The position numbers and the translations under genes are program-made. A stretch of 64,000 nt of DNA, from assembly GCA_949752745.1 (NCBI GenBank), contig OX457031.1:7849328-7913327 (forward strand). Reading direction: 5' to 3'. Below, piece after piece: positions 1 through 13,100 of this stretch. Each line of letters opens with the position of its first letter. The stretch's first letter is position 1. Source of the DNA: Protula sp. h YS-2021 (lineage: Eukaryota > Annelida > Polychaeta > Sabellida > Serpulidae). Under the pieces are notes generated by a model, which had not been told where the DNA came from, searched no databases, and saw nothing but the letters and a program-made list of their open reading frames with translations.

Positions 1-3000
1 CTTTCACATGTCCTTTCCACTAAACTGCAGAGCTGTCACTGAAGACCAGTCAAGACGAGGTCTTACTGGAACTTAACCAGTGAGACGTCATCTCTGTCAA
101 AAATGTCGTAATGTACTTGTCATAATGTACTCTTTCTCAATTTTTTGTTTTACAAATGATTCATGAGTTGACGTCACTATATTTAGTGACGCTTACAAAC
201 TTTCCACTAAACTGTGGATCTGTCACTAAAGACCAGTTGACACGAGGTCTTACTGGAACTTAACCAGTGAGATCTATTGTCATGGTTAACTTGTCTTGTC
301 GATTGGCGAATTATTCTCAAATGCATCAGTACGGCGGACTTGGCGTCACGGTTTACACGGTTTTTTTTGTTCGACAACTGGATGAGGTAATACATGGAGC
401 GATGGTTTATTTATTGTGTTACTGGGTGAGATATCCAAAAATAACAGCAGTACAGTGCAGTTCGTTTGAGCGTAACTTGAGTTGCTGGACAAATTATTCA
501 TAAGTAACAAGGCTTGGTGTGCACACAAATATTGAAATATAAAAGCAGTACAATATATCTGATATGACTGTTTAGTCGCTGCTCTTATGGATAGCATTTC
601 TAACGTTCATAAGTATTCATGTGACGGAGCACTTGTTGTTCTGCTGGTCGACGTCTTCACAAACACGGCGATGTTGCAGCTGGAATGATGGTTAACTCGT
701 CGTGTTGCTGCAGGGAAGCGCGAGGGGAGAGTGCGGGGGGGGGGAGAAAATGCTTGTAGAAATAAGTGAGTGATAGAATTGAGGTAGAGTGTATTTGATA
801 TAGTTGTTGCGTCGGGGAGTAGGTGTTTATGCATAATCAGTTCGACGAGAGAAAACATAGAGGATAAAAAGTAGTACAGTATATGATATGAGGTTTCAGT
901 CGCCGCTGTATGTATGTACGAACGACAGGTCTTCAGGGCAACTATCGTGATGGTCAACTCGTTGTTTTCTTGGTCGACGTCTTCAGAAACAATACGGTTA
1001 TGCTGTAGCTGATTTCATTCTTGAATCATCCTGCTGCTGGTGGGGTGGGATGTACAAATAATTCGGAGAGGGACTACTTGGAGCAATGGTTAATTCATCC
1101 TGTGTTTGGGCCAAATATTCATAGATAACAGGAACACAGTGTAACTTGTGTGAAGGTAGCTTCTGTTGCTCGGCGAGGTATTCATAAATAACATAATATG
1201 TTGCTCTTGGACTTATGAATAGGGAAGGGTTTGGGTGGGGAGGGGGAAGTGATTGTCACCAATAATAGTGGAGTGCATTTATATGCGAATTAATATCGTA
1301 TAATGTGGGTATGTATATTCGAACGAAAATTAGTTTTCATACATGCTTAATGGCGTAGCATTTACAAATGTTCATAAGTGTTCATATGACGGTGCACTCG
1401 TTGTTTTGCTAGTCGACGTCTTCACAAACAACACGGCGATGCTGTAGCTGGTTTGATTCTTGAATCATCCTGCTGCTGGTGGGGTGGGATGTACAAATAA
1501 CTCAGGGAGGGACTACTTGGAGCAATGGTTAATTCATCCGTTACTGGGCCAAATATTCATAAATAACAGAAGACGAGTGTAACTTGTTGGGGAAGGGCTT
1601 GAGTAGGGAGGGTTATAATATGACAGTACACTTGTGCTGTAACTGAGACAGTTGTTCATAAATAATACGGACAGTGTATTCAATATGATGATTAATATCG
1701 TATAACTGTGGCTATGTATATTCGAACGAAGATTTCTTACATACTTAATGGGGTAGCATTGATAAATGTTCATAAGTATTCATGTGACGGTACACTTGTT
1801 GTTCTGCTGCTCGACGTCTTCACAAACAACACGGCGAAGCTGCGGCTGGAATGATGGTTAACTCGTCGTGTTGCTGGTGGGGGGCAGGGGGAAGGGGGGG
1901 GGGGGTTGTGGCAGAAAATGATTGTAGAAATAAGTGAGTGATAGAATTGAAGTAGGGTGTACTTGATATGGTTTTGCGTAGCGGAGTAGGCGTTTATGCA
2001 TAATCAGTTCGACGAGAGAAAACATAGAGGATAAAAAGTAGTACAGTATATGATATGAGACTTCAGTCGCCGCTGTAGGTATGTATGAACAACAGGACTA
2101 TAGGGCAACTATCGTGATGGTCCACTCCTTATTTGCTGGTCGACGTCTTCACAAACAACACGGGGGATGCTGCAGCTGTTTTGATTCTTAAATCATCGTC
2201 CTGCTGGTGGGATGGGTGTACAAATAACTCGGAGAGGGAATACTTGAAGCAATGGTTAATTCGTCCTGTTATTGGGACAAATATGCATAGATAACAGGAA
2301 CAGAGTGTAACTTGTGTGAGGGTCACTTGTGTTGCTGGGCGACTTATTCGAAAGTAACACAACATGCTGTACCCGATCTTATGGATGGAGAAGGGCTTGG
2401 ATATGGGGGGGATTGTAAATAACATGATAGTAAACTTATGTTCTAACTCAAACAGTTATTCATAAATAAAAGGAGTAAGAGTGCATATAGTATGATGATT
2501 AATATCGTATGTATATTCGATCGAAAATTAGTTTTCTTACATACTTAATGGGACAGCATTTATAAATGTTCATAAGTGTTCATGTGACGGTGCACTCGTT
2601 GCTCTGCTGGTCGACATCTTCACAAACAACACGGCGACGCTGTAGCTGGTTTGATTCTTGAATCATCGTGCTGCTGGTAGGGTCGGATGTACAAATAACT
2701 CGGAGAGGGAATACTTGGAGCAATTGTTAATTCATCCTGTTATTGGGACAAACATTCATAGATAACAGGAACAGAGTGTAACTTATGTGAGGGTCACTTG
2801 TGTTGATGGGCCAGTTATTCGTAAGTAGCATAACATGTTGTACCTGATCTTATGGATGGGGAGGGGCTTGGGTTGGGGTGGGGATTGTAAATAATATGAT
2901 AGTGAAATTGTGCTGTAACTAAGACAGTTATTCATAAATAATAGGAGTAGAGTGCATTTAGTATGCTGACTAATATCGTATAAATGTGGTTATGTATATT

Positions 3001-5200
3001 CGAACGAAAATTAGTTTTCTTGCATACTTTATGGGGTAGCATTTATAAAAGTTCATAAATGTTCATGTGACGGGGCACTCGTTGTTCTGCTGGTCGATGT
3101 CTTCACAAATAACACGGCGATGCTCTAGCTGCAATGATGGTTAATTCGTCGTGCTGCTGGCGGGACGGGGGGGAGGGGCTGCTTGTAGAAATAAGTGAGT
3201 GATGGAATTTATGTAGAGTGTATCTGATATGGTTGTTACGTCGCGGAGCAGGTGTTTATGCATAAACATCTCGATGAGAGAACACTTGCAGAATAAAAAG
3301 TAGTACAGTATATGATATGAGGCTTCAGTCGCCGCTGTAGGTATGTACAAACAACAGGCTATAGGGCAACTATCGTGAGGGTCCACTCCTTGCTTCGGTG
3401 TAAAACGTCTTCACAAACAACACGGCGACGCTGTAGCTGGTTTGATTCTTAAATAATTATGCTGCTGTTGGGGTGGGAGTACAAATAACTCGGAGAAGGA
3501 ATACTTGGAGCAATGGTGTATAGGGTATATTATACGATTGTTTAGTTGCCGCTGTAGGTATAAACAACAAGGGTACAGGGCAACTATTGTGATAGCCCAT
3601 TCCTTGTTTTGCTGTCTACGTCTTCACAAACAATACGGCGATGCTGCAGTTCGTATTATGGTTTACTTGTCGTGTTGCTGGCGCAAGGTGGGGGTCGCAG
3701 AAAATGCTTTTAGAAATAACTGAGGTTAGAAATAACTGAGGAAGTACATGTATCTTATATGGTGGTTACGTCGAGGAGGTGGTGTGAATGCATAAATAAC
3801 TGGATGAGGGAACACTTGGAGCGATAAAAAAGAGTAGAGTATGATATTATTGCTCAGCCGCTGCTTTAGGTATGTATGGTTAATTTATCCTATTACTGGG
3901 CGAAATAACAGAAGCAATATAACTAGTGTGAGGGTAAGTTGATTGTTGAATGGGGAATTCTCCACACCTAATTTAACATGTTGTACCTGATCTTATAATG
4001 AAGTCGCCGCTTTTCTGGGTAAGGAACGTATAAGCAACAGGAAGTAGGCTTGGGGGAGGAGGTTTGTAAATAGTATGACGGTAAAGTTTTCCTGTACCTG
4101 GGGCAGTTATTCAGAAATAATAGTAGTAGAGTGTATGTAGTATGATGATTAATATCGTGCGTGTAAGTGTGGTTATCCGCATTCGAACCAAGACTTTTCT
4201 TATATATTTACTGCAGGAGCAAGATTTGGAAGTAATGATCCGAGGGTGCATTCGTTGTTCTATGGTCGATCTCTTCACACACACGGCGATGCTGTAGGTC
4301 GTGTGATGGTTAATTCGTCGTGTTGCTGGCGGGGAACTGTGTCTAGAAAGGACTTAAGGAATTGAAGCAGAGTGGGACGGAGGGAAGGGAGAACGTTTGT
4401 GGAAATAATTGAGTGGCGGAATTGAAGTAAGTCAGGTATGAGGTACAAGTAAAATTGGACGAGGGTGTACCCGGCATGATGCATAACTGTCAGTATTGTA
4501 TTGTTCTTTAGATCCCTTTCAACTGCTATGGTCGTGTCGGGATCCCCCTGCCACATTATACTGAAATGGGGCATTCCAGCCCTCCTTCTAACCCTTACAT
4601 GTGGAGTGCCTCACAGGGCAGCAAGGAGGAGTCCCAATTTTAAAGTCTTAGGTATGACCCGACCGGAGTTTGAACCCACGATCTTCCAGTCTCGAGACGG
4701 ACTATCTAACCACTAGGCCACCGAGGCTGTCGGTATACACTTATTGGACTGTTGGCTTGAAAATGGTTTACAGAACATATGTGCTTTCCACTAAACTGCA
4801 GAGCTGTCACTAAAGACCAGTTGAAACGAGGTTTTACTGGAACTTAACCAGTGAGACGTCGTCTCAATGTCAAATGTGTTACAATGAATTTGATTGTGGT
4901 CTGCGCTCTTCTCAGTGAGGTATGTATAAATAAGAGGAGTACAGGGCAACTAGCGTGATGATTCACTAGCTGCTTTGCTGATCGATGTCTTCACAAACAA
5001 CACGACGATGGTACGATATTTAACCTGTCGTGTTGCTGGTTGTTGTTGAAATAATTGTGTAAGGAATTAAGTAGTCTTATAAGGTGGTTACGTTGCGGAT
5101 TCATAAATAAATGCAGCGTCATGTATTGCTGGAGGATGCGTTCATAAATAATAAGATTAGTATGAATGACGATTGACTTGGGGAGGAAGTAATAAATAAC
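1..5200 (-). repeat. Higher-order array built from decayed SH3-exon copies
   Basis: Tens of units of roughly 60-75 bp match the minus strand of exon 14: the exon core ATGGTTAACTCGTCGTGTTG (plus-strand form, near 7069) recurs as ATGGTTAACTCGTCGTGTTG (684, 1855), ATGGTTAATTCATCC (1086, 1526), and many weaker forms, each followed by the GTATTCATAGATAAC counterpart of the YEYV codons. Units are grouped in larger blocks: near-identical block starts at about 628, 1788 and 3069, i.e. a 1.16-1.28 kb higher-order period. Stops and frameshifts show the copies are not coding. A separate element with CTTTCCACTAAACTG...CAGTGAGACGTC occurs at 17-110, 201-275, 4787-4880 and 5319-5430. Confidence 0.8.
4497..4726 (-). 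mobile_element. tRNA-derived SINE
   Basis: The minus strand begins CCTCGGTGGCCTAGTGGTTA and carries an A box TGGCCTAGTGG (4720-4710) and a B box GGTTCAAACTC (4676-4666), 44 bases apart as in tRNA promoters. A non-tRNA body follows. Flanks CTGTCAGTAT (4487-4496) and CTGTCGGTAT (4727-4736) look like a 10-bp target-site duplication with one mismatch. No tRNA acceptor-stem pairing is retained, so it is not a tRNA gene. The family name was not assigned. Confidence 0.8.
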
Positions 5201-5436
5201 TGTGTACTTGTTTGATTATTGAATTGATTTACGAGTTTATATCAATATATTTGGGAGATTTAGGGACAATTTCTTCTATTTTATATATTTAGTGACGTTT
5301 AAGGACCCTGTCATATATCCTTTCCACTAAACTGTCGAGCTGCCACCAAAGACCATTTGAAACGACGTCTTATTGGAACTTAACCAGTGAGCCGTCGTCT
5401 CAGTGACAAATGTGTCGCATTGTACCTATTGAGAAA

Positions 5437-5725
5437 ACCCTTGGACGAGTTCATTACACAAAACTTCAAAGCTACCCATCAATGTACTAAAAATATGCTA
5501 AGTTCCGAACCACCTCACGGACAAACGGACGGACGAACGTCGCTCAAAAAGGAGATGCACACCTTCATACCATATACATTCATTTCGCATAGGTTTCAGG
5601 TTGCTATGTCATAAACCCTTGGACGAGTTTATTACACAAAACTTCGAAGCTACCACTCAATATACTAAAAAAACTATGCTAAGTTCCGAACCACCTCAGG
5701 GACAGACGGACGAATAAACGTCGGT
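5437..5725. repeat. Two copies of a ~110-bp dispersed repeat end
   Basis: The segment CCCTTGGACGAGTTCATTAC to GACGGACGAACG occurs at 5437-5545 and again at 5613-5720, about 176 bases apart. It includes the GACGGACGGACG run that marks several dispersed families in the window. 5725-6980 is AT-rich intron-14 sequence with pieces of the GGCG-palindrome repeat (see 21530-22640) and no exon. Confidence 0.6.
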
Positions 5726-6992
5726 CAAAACAGCACGTGCGCACAGGGCGAAGACTATATGACCCTCAGACTACAGTCCAGCGGGTCATAAAAATACTAA
5801 TAATAGCCAGGTGGGCAGTTGTTCAAAGTATATCCAATCAATATTTTATCACATTTTCACTAAATCCTATAAGGACGTCTTTACGTTTTCAAGCAAATTC
5901 CTTTTCGGTCAATATCTTTGCTAATATCTATCCATTCTACAAACAAAATGGCCAGTTGTACATTGATACTCCCTGCCTTCAATCAACATTTTCAGACTTT
6001 TTTTCCATAAACTGCCAAAACTTCAGCCAAGTTTGGCCAATCGTCCAAAAAAGTATTATCAACGTAGGTACCTGTTACCTTCACCTATAATTTCAAGACA
6101 GCGGGATCATATTTTTAAATTTTACGAAAAAGATCGCTAAAAAAACCCGCCAAAACATGAAATAACCAGGTGGATACTTGTGCACCTAACCTTCCCCCCA
6201 AATTTTAGAACGTTTCCGCCAAAACCCTACTAGGTTTTCGGCCAATATTTCCGCAAATTTTTGGCGAATTGTCAAAAAAGTAACAACCAAATAAGAACTG
6301 ATGTTCGTTATGATCAATCAAATTTTCAAGATGCCTAGGAGATACGATTTTTCAACATAAAAGCGCACATGGTTGTTATCATGTTTAACGCATCGTGCTG
6401 GTGAGTGACGCATCCCTAAACAGTATTTCAAACATATATTTTGATCGCAAATAACACTTTTTAAAATAATTTGTTCCCGCCAAGAAACACATATTCACAG
6501 ATGAATACTTGTAGTATTAATACACATAGCGCATTTCACACGCAACCTTTTGCAACCTTTGACCTTTGCGAATAAATTACGAGCCTTTATTACTACATTT
6601 AGTACCATTCTGTTTCACATTTTTATGCCTACTAAACTGTCCAAACTGCCACCAAAGGCCACTGAAGACCTGGTCTTCACTGGTTCGTAAGACAATATCC
6701 CATGTGCACACATTATTGAACGCAGAATTGTGAGGCAAAGTATTAAAACATGTCGCCGGTTCCCCCACCTAATCTCGCACAGCGTTCTGCCACGTCACCA
6801 ATGCATTCAAAATAGCGTCATTTGGACATTCTTTTTCACAAATGAAAAATCATAATTTCGATAAAAAAATCAACAATTTTAAGAAATTTTGATGAAGTAC
6901 TGATCTGTCAATTTTTCGCTGATTTCAAAAATAATACGACGTTACGACGGTGGAGACATTGCGGGAACGGTTAGATTACGGTCAGAACGTAC

Positions 6993-7060
6993 CTGCTGCA
7001 ACGGTCAACTCGACCTGCTGGAGGAGGCACTCATTAAAACAAAATAGAACAAGGACCTAC
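6993..7060 (-). repeat. Decayed 68-bp duplicate of exon 14 end plus donor
   Basis: Minus-strand CAGCAGGTCGAGTTGACCGT followed by GCAGCAG/GTACGT mirrors exon 14 CAACACGACGAGTTAACCAT followed by GCACCGG/GTAGGT. The two donors are 68 bases apart (7060 and 6992). No acceptor precedes the copy. It links the real exon with the 1-5.2 kb array. Confidence 0.7.
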
Positions 7061-7165
7061 CCGGTGCGATGGTTAACTCGTCGTGTTGTTGGGCGACGTA
7101 TTCGTAGATGACGCTGCACTGGCCGATGGCTTGCGGGGAAGGGTAATCTTCAAACTCGCCGTCGT
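7061..7165 (-). CDS. NOSTRIN: NOSTRIN-like exon 14, first half of SH3
   Basis: Completes Asp445 and codes residues 446-479: DGEFEDYPSPQAIGQ then CSVIYEYVAQQHDELTIAP. VIYEY is the ALYDY motif and QQHDELTI the RT-loop acidic stretch of an SH3 that would bind proline-rich partners such as dynamin or N-WASP. Acceptor TATTTTAG/ACGACG; donor CCGG/GTAGGT, phase 1. Intron 13 is about 14 kb. The rest of the SH3 (GWW and the final strand) was not found in 1-7060 and must lie outside the window. A decayed copy of the exon end sits 68 bp downstream. Confidence 0.93.
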
Positions 7166-10100
7166 CTAAAATATTCAAAAGCGACACGAATCAATGACCA
7201 GTGAGATGATCTCTGTTACGAATTCTATTTGTGAACAATAGTTCAAGTATTTTTAAGGTCAGACCGAAGCAAGACACAAATTTAGTTTTTATATAAGATA
7301 ATTAAAGGCTCCAAAATCAAAAAGTTATTTTGAGGTACGACAGATTTCAGTGTGATCACAATATTTTGTCCTTTATATTAATTTGGCAGCTTTATTATTT
7401 CTATTATGGACGAGAAACTTAAGAGATTCAAGAAGTCAGCGCTGTCATCAGTGGCGTGTCTTTAATTTTTTCATGAACAAAATTACTGAAATGAACTAAA
7501 ATGCTTTAGTTGATCGAATGTTACTGAATTTGTCAAACATGCGAGGCTCAACAAGGTTTTATTTTAGTTAAGCAAAGCACTAATACAACGTCACACTAGG
7601 ACTACCACGCAGTTGTACTCGCCAACCCACGAACTGATGACGAAACACCGTCAAGCAAACGCAGCGGAGACACAGTGGAGGTTAACTGCACAGTCCATTC
7701 TCTGAGAACAGTACGTTTTGAAATGATTTATGTGATTATTCGGTATATTTTAAAGCAGAAAGAACTAAATGGGTTTTTTTTTATTTAGCGGTTGATGGTA
7801 TCAACGACTGAGATTGCCGATTTCGTCTTTGTACAAGAATCAAAGAGTCACGTTCACCTTCCACGGTTTTTCAAGTGTCAGCATGTAACAAATAAGCATG
7901 CGATTACAGCGTTTTTCATCAGCTCACACCCAGATGTTAGCAAAAATTGAACAAAATATATTACAATGTCATTAAATAATCATTCCGGCACAAAACCAAG
8001 CAACTAGTTTTATACACATGTTTCTTTACTTATTTTGAAGGTGAATTAATTTGTAATAAATGTGCAACGTACGGCTCAGCGTTCTGGTACCTTAATGTGT
8101 GTGTGTATGTGGGAGGGAGGGGGCTTTACTTTATGATAGACTATAGGGTCTTCAGCAGTTCATCACAACTCAGTCAAAACCACACAGAGGGGGTTGCGCT
8201 AATTCATCACTCTGCCAGAACCAGACAGAGGGGGTACATGCATAAGTTAACGTTAGCCCGCATGATAGCAACAACGCTGTACGTGCGTATTCAAGGGTGC
8301 ATCATAAAATCATGACCAGGCAAGCATTCACGGATGCAGGTACGCATACATGCATGCAATCGCTCGCATTTGTGGACGCAGGCACTCGTGTAACAGGCTC
8401 GCAATTGTGGATGCAGGCACTCGTGTAACAGGCTCGCATTTGTGGATGCAGGCACTCGTGTAACAGGCTCACATTTGTGGATGCAGGCACTCGTGTAACA
8501 GGCTCGCAATTGTGGATGCAGGCACTCGTGTAACAGGCTCGCAATTGTGGATGCAGGCACTCGTGTAACAGGCTCGCATTTGTGGATGCAGGCACTCGTG
8601 TAACAGGCTCGCATTTGTGGATGCAGGCACTCGTGTAACAGGCTCACATTTGTGGATGCAGGCACTCGTGTAACAGGCTCGCATTTGTGGATGCAGGCAC
8701 TCGTGTAACAGGCTCACATTTGTGGATGCAGGCACTCGTGTAACAGGCTCACATTTGTGGATGCAGGCACTCGTGTAACAGGCTCGCATTTGTGGATGCA
8801 GGCACTCGTGTAACAGGCTCACATTTGTGGATGCAGGCACTCGTGTAATCACGCTGGTATTTACCTTGTTAACAATGTTTAGTGTCCATAGCACGTTTTG
8901 ACATCATATGACGTCATACGTAGGGCTACATAAGCCAAAAATAGTATCCTTCTAAGTTATAATGATGACGCATTTTCACGTTCTGATGTCATGTGACGGC
9001 ATGCATTGCCCAATATGCGCCAAATGTAGTAGCACATTGAAAGCTGATTAGACTTGTCGTTCCAGAGTTATCCTGTTAAAGTCTAATGTCCGCTACATAC
9101 ACCAAATACATTATGAACGGTCGGACTCACCCAAGACATCACCCCACTAAGTTTGAAGCTAATCTGACATTCCGTTCAGAAGTTATGACGCAAATGTTAC
9201 ATTATGACGTCCAACGACGTCGCGCATTGCCCGATATACGTCAAATACAATCCTAACCGGTGGACTAAGCCAGGGGCTAAGTCAAGACTGATCACAGGTT
9301 TTGTCCGAGAGTAATCGTATTAAAAATCAAGGGTGTACAACAGATGCCCACTCTGCATACACACTCGTACACACATAGAAAGCACACCACGAAAATGCTC
9401 CCCTCTAAGGGGTAGACACAATAAGCGCAATCATGAAAGAAATTAGCAACATGATTAGATTGCCCTGAATTCCTGTAATAATCAAAGCCGCACTACCCCC
9501 ATCCCCTTCACCCACCGGCAGCACTGTACACGGAGGTGGTGCGAGGTACAAGCGGTGGAGGTGTGTGGGACGGGGAGAGGGTTCCTGGTAGAAGTGTGGA
9601 TGGTGCTGGTAGAGGCGGTGAGGAGGACGGGGGAGGGGTGCCGGCGGTGGGTCCTGGGCACGAGCGCGAGCGACAGCGGGGGGAGGGGGTGCCCGCGCTG
9701 GGTCCTGGGCACGACAGCGGGGCGGAGTAAGGGGAGGGGGTGCCCACGCTGGGTCCTGGGCACGACAAAGGGGCGGATAAGGGAAGGAGGTGCTCGCGGT
9801 TGGTCCTGGGTACGAGCGCGGGGCGGAGGAGGGGGAGGGCTGCCGGCGGTGGCTCCTGGGCACAAGCAAGCGAGGGAGGGGAATGGGGGGGGGGGGTTCC
9901 GGATGCGAGCTCTAGGGGTATGCGCACAGCGGGATCACTCGCCACATCACCTGTTACCGGTCCTAGGTTATCTGTACACGAGCTGCTCTGAAAGGTCAGC
10001 TTCGTGCTCGTAAAGCTAAAGGCGGTATCGGCAGCACCATCACCTGTGGGCCGTCACCACACTGTCGTTACTTCCGGCGTGCACCAAGGGCGACACACAG

Positions 10101-13100
10101 GCGACGTATTCACGGCAGTACAAGTTAACTTTGCTCCTGGGAGCGGAAATCATCTGGCTTTATCATGAGCTTTTTTTAGGGGCCTTCGTGTCGCTCGAGC
10201 AACGGTGATCACCCCCTCTCCCTCCCCGTCAGCAGTACAAATCACTTAGAATGTATCTACTCGATAACTCGACACCACATGAACAAAATAGGTGGCCGAA
10301 TGTCTTATAATTATTTGTCTTTTCTTGTTCTGTAACTCGAATACCTCGAACAATACCTCGAATTCGAGTTATCGGACGTCTACCGTACTAAAGGAAAATT
10401 ATCGGACGTCTACTGTACTGAACGAGAATTATCGGATGTCTACCGTACTGAACGAGAATTATCGGATGTCTGAATGAGTTATCGGACGTCTACTGTACTG
10501 AACGAGAATTATCGGATGTCTTAACGAGTTATCAGACGTCTACTGTACTGAACGAGAATTATCGGACGTCTACCGTACTGAACGAGAATTATCGGATGTC
10601 TGAATGAGTTATCGGACGTCTACTGTACTGAACGAGAATTATCGGATGTCTACCGCACTGAACGAGAATTATCGGACCTCTATTGTATTGAAAGAGTTAT
10701 CGGACGTCTATTGTACTGAACGAGAATTATCGGACGTCTACCGTTCGGAACGAGTTAAGACACACAGATCAAAACGACACATGCATCAGAGAGCAGTTAA
10801 TGGCATACAGTAGGATACAACTTGGAAATGCGGCCCCACACACAGTGCTCAGCTTTCCTGTTCATGTGCTGGATTTTCTACCCCACCTCCTATTTCCAGC
10901 TGTCAAACAGACCACATGACTCCGCAATCAGAACGCTTCTGCCACCGTTCCACTGCTTTGGCGAGATGGCCCGCGTAAAACATGGCGACAGGCCGTACCG
11001 ACACCACAAAAGGTACACACACACACAAGACGGCCCGCGTAAAACATGGCGGCAGGCCGTACACACACCACGAAAGGCACACAGAGACAGATGATTACAA
11101 TACAGCCGCTACAAGCGTCGTTACGGGGCTCGCTACAAGTGTCGTTAAGAGGCTCGCTACAAGCGTCGTTAAGAGGCTCGCTACAAGCGTCGTTATGAGG
11201 CCGCTACAAGCGTCATTAAGAGGCTACAAGCGTCGTTAAGAGGCTGGTTCAAGCGTCGTTAAGAGGCCGTCACAAGCGTCGTTAAGAGGCTCGCTACAAG
11301 CGTCATTAAGAGGCTACAAGCGTCGTTGAGTTCGCACCACAAAGAACCACACAACAGCAACGACAGCAAGATGTTTTCAGTTATTTGGTGGAGCAGACTG
11401 CCGTGCACAGAGGTGAATGAGCTGCCACGCGGTACGTACATGAGTCGTAGTGGCTGTGTCTGTACACCTGACGCTGGGACAGGCGGCCGCTCCCCACAGT
11501 AAACGAGCCATCGCCACCGGCAGAAAGCCGCATATCTGCGTCACAACCACAGTTACAGCAGGCACAGAGCCTAGCACTCAATCCCAATAAAGAACTAGAG
11601 CGGCAACTGCACACAACCCACAACAGTACACGCTCATATTACACACTTTCAATCGATACCTATTTAGTTCCTTTTTTGTAAACAATAACAAAGGTCTTCC
11701 CGAATAAAGCCACTAATCCCCAACTAGAGCGGCCAGTGCACACAAAACATAAGAGTGCAGGTTTATATTACATACTTTCAATCGATACGTACTTAGTTGC
11801 TTGTTTTTGTGAACAAAAACAAATGTCTCCCCGACTTAACCCAGGACCCCCCCCCCCAAACTGAAATAAAATATTTATTTCTGCAAACATAAACTTTATT
11901 CATTGTAAAAAAACTCAAAATAAACCAAACAGATGGTGGTCACTAAAACAGATATAAATGAGCATCTTTTTTCATCGGAGTCTGGAAGGTGGTCGCTAAA
12001 ACGGGTTTTACTGTAGGCCCTTCTTATCCAGATCTGCAGTTGGTCACTATAGCAGTTTTACCGTACGTTACATTTTTATCCGGGTCTGGAAGGTGGTCAA
12101 GACAGGCAGATTTTACCGTACGTCTTTTTACCTGAATGTGGAAGGGGTCACGACGAACAGTTCTTACTTTACATCTTTTTATCCAGGTCTTGAAGGTGGT
12201 CGGAATTTTTTTTTTTGCTAATCATCATCCTCCACACGCCCCCCCCCCCCCTCCCCAACCCCCAGCTATTTACTGTAGGTCCGACCATAAACACAACTCT
12301 AACCCTTTTACCCAAGACAACGGTAACGGTCTGTACCCTAAGTGTAGTTATAGCCATGATAGACTACCTTGTCTTCGCACATTCCCATCGGCCAAATACA
12401 GTGTTGCCACGGAGTCGTCAAGAAAAAAAAGGATAAAAAAAAGGATAAAAAAGGATAAATTTGAGAAAAAAAAGTATGAAAAAAAGGATAATTCATATTT
12501 TGCTGAAGATCGAGAAAACATTAATGTTAATCATATTGTATCATTTGTTTTGTAATTTACAAGGTTCGCGCTGGGTTCTCAGGAAAGTGAGTCAAAAAGG
12601 GAAAGTGTGACTCAGTTAGGTCCAGAAAAACTCGGTGGGTTCCAAAAAAGTGAGTCATTTCGTAAAAAATGCCAAAAAAATGGACAAAAACCCCGCCAAC
12701 GCGAACCCTGTAATTTATAAAGCTCGTTTGAACAGCGATTAAAAAATGTTTGCATACCCGATTGTACTTTACAAATTTATAAAGGAATCTGGTCAAATTG
12801 TGCCAAAAGAAAAGTTTTGAAAATTGGTACTAAATATTTTTAAATGCCCCCATTTAGCCAATTTTTAGCGGGTCGCCAAAAAACGTAATTTTTTAAGACA
12901 GGCCTACCTAGAGAATAAATGTTCAAAATTGGAAAGGAATCCGATCAAAATTGTGGGAGAAGAACCATTTTGAAAAAAGGCAAACGAAAAATTTTAAATG
13001 CCCCCCATTTAGCCAATTTTTGGCGGATCGCCAAAAAAAAATTTTTAAAGAGAGGCCTACCTGGAGAACATTCGTTTAAAATTTGAGAGGAAGCCGATCA

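Noticed and set aside
4660..4730. tRNA gene
   Set aside because: A and B boxes present but no acceptor-stem pairing or clear cloverleaf; flanking duplication and long non-tRNA body fit a SINE.
1..5200. Additional functional SH3 exons
   Set aside because: Units contain stops and indels, lack acceptors and differ in length; better explained as decayed duplicates of exon 14.
8366..8848. CRISPR-like regular repeats
   Set aside because: Direct tandem units with no unique spacers, in a eukaryotic context; same for all other arrays.
9405..10013. Pro/Gly-rich frames on both strands
   Set aside because: GC-rich tandem repeat with low stop density; no conserved pattern or splice sites.
12136..12555. 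Lys-rich 139-residue frame
   Set aside because: Made by AAAAAAGGATAAAA tracts of an A-rich dispersed element; the related element at 15660-15930 gives Phe-rich frames on the other strand.
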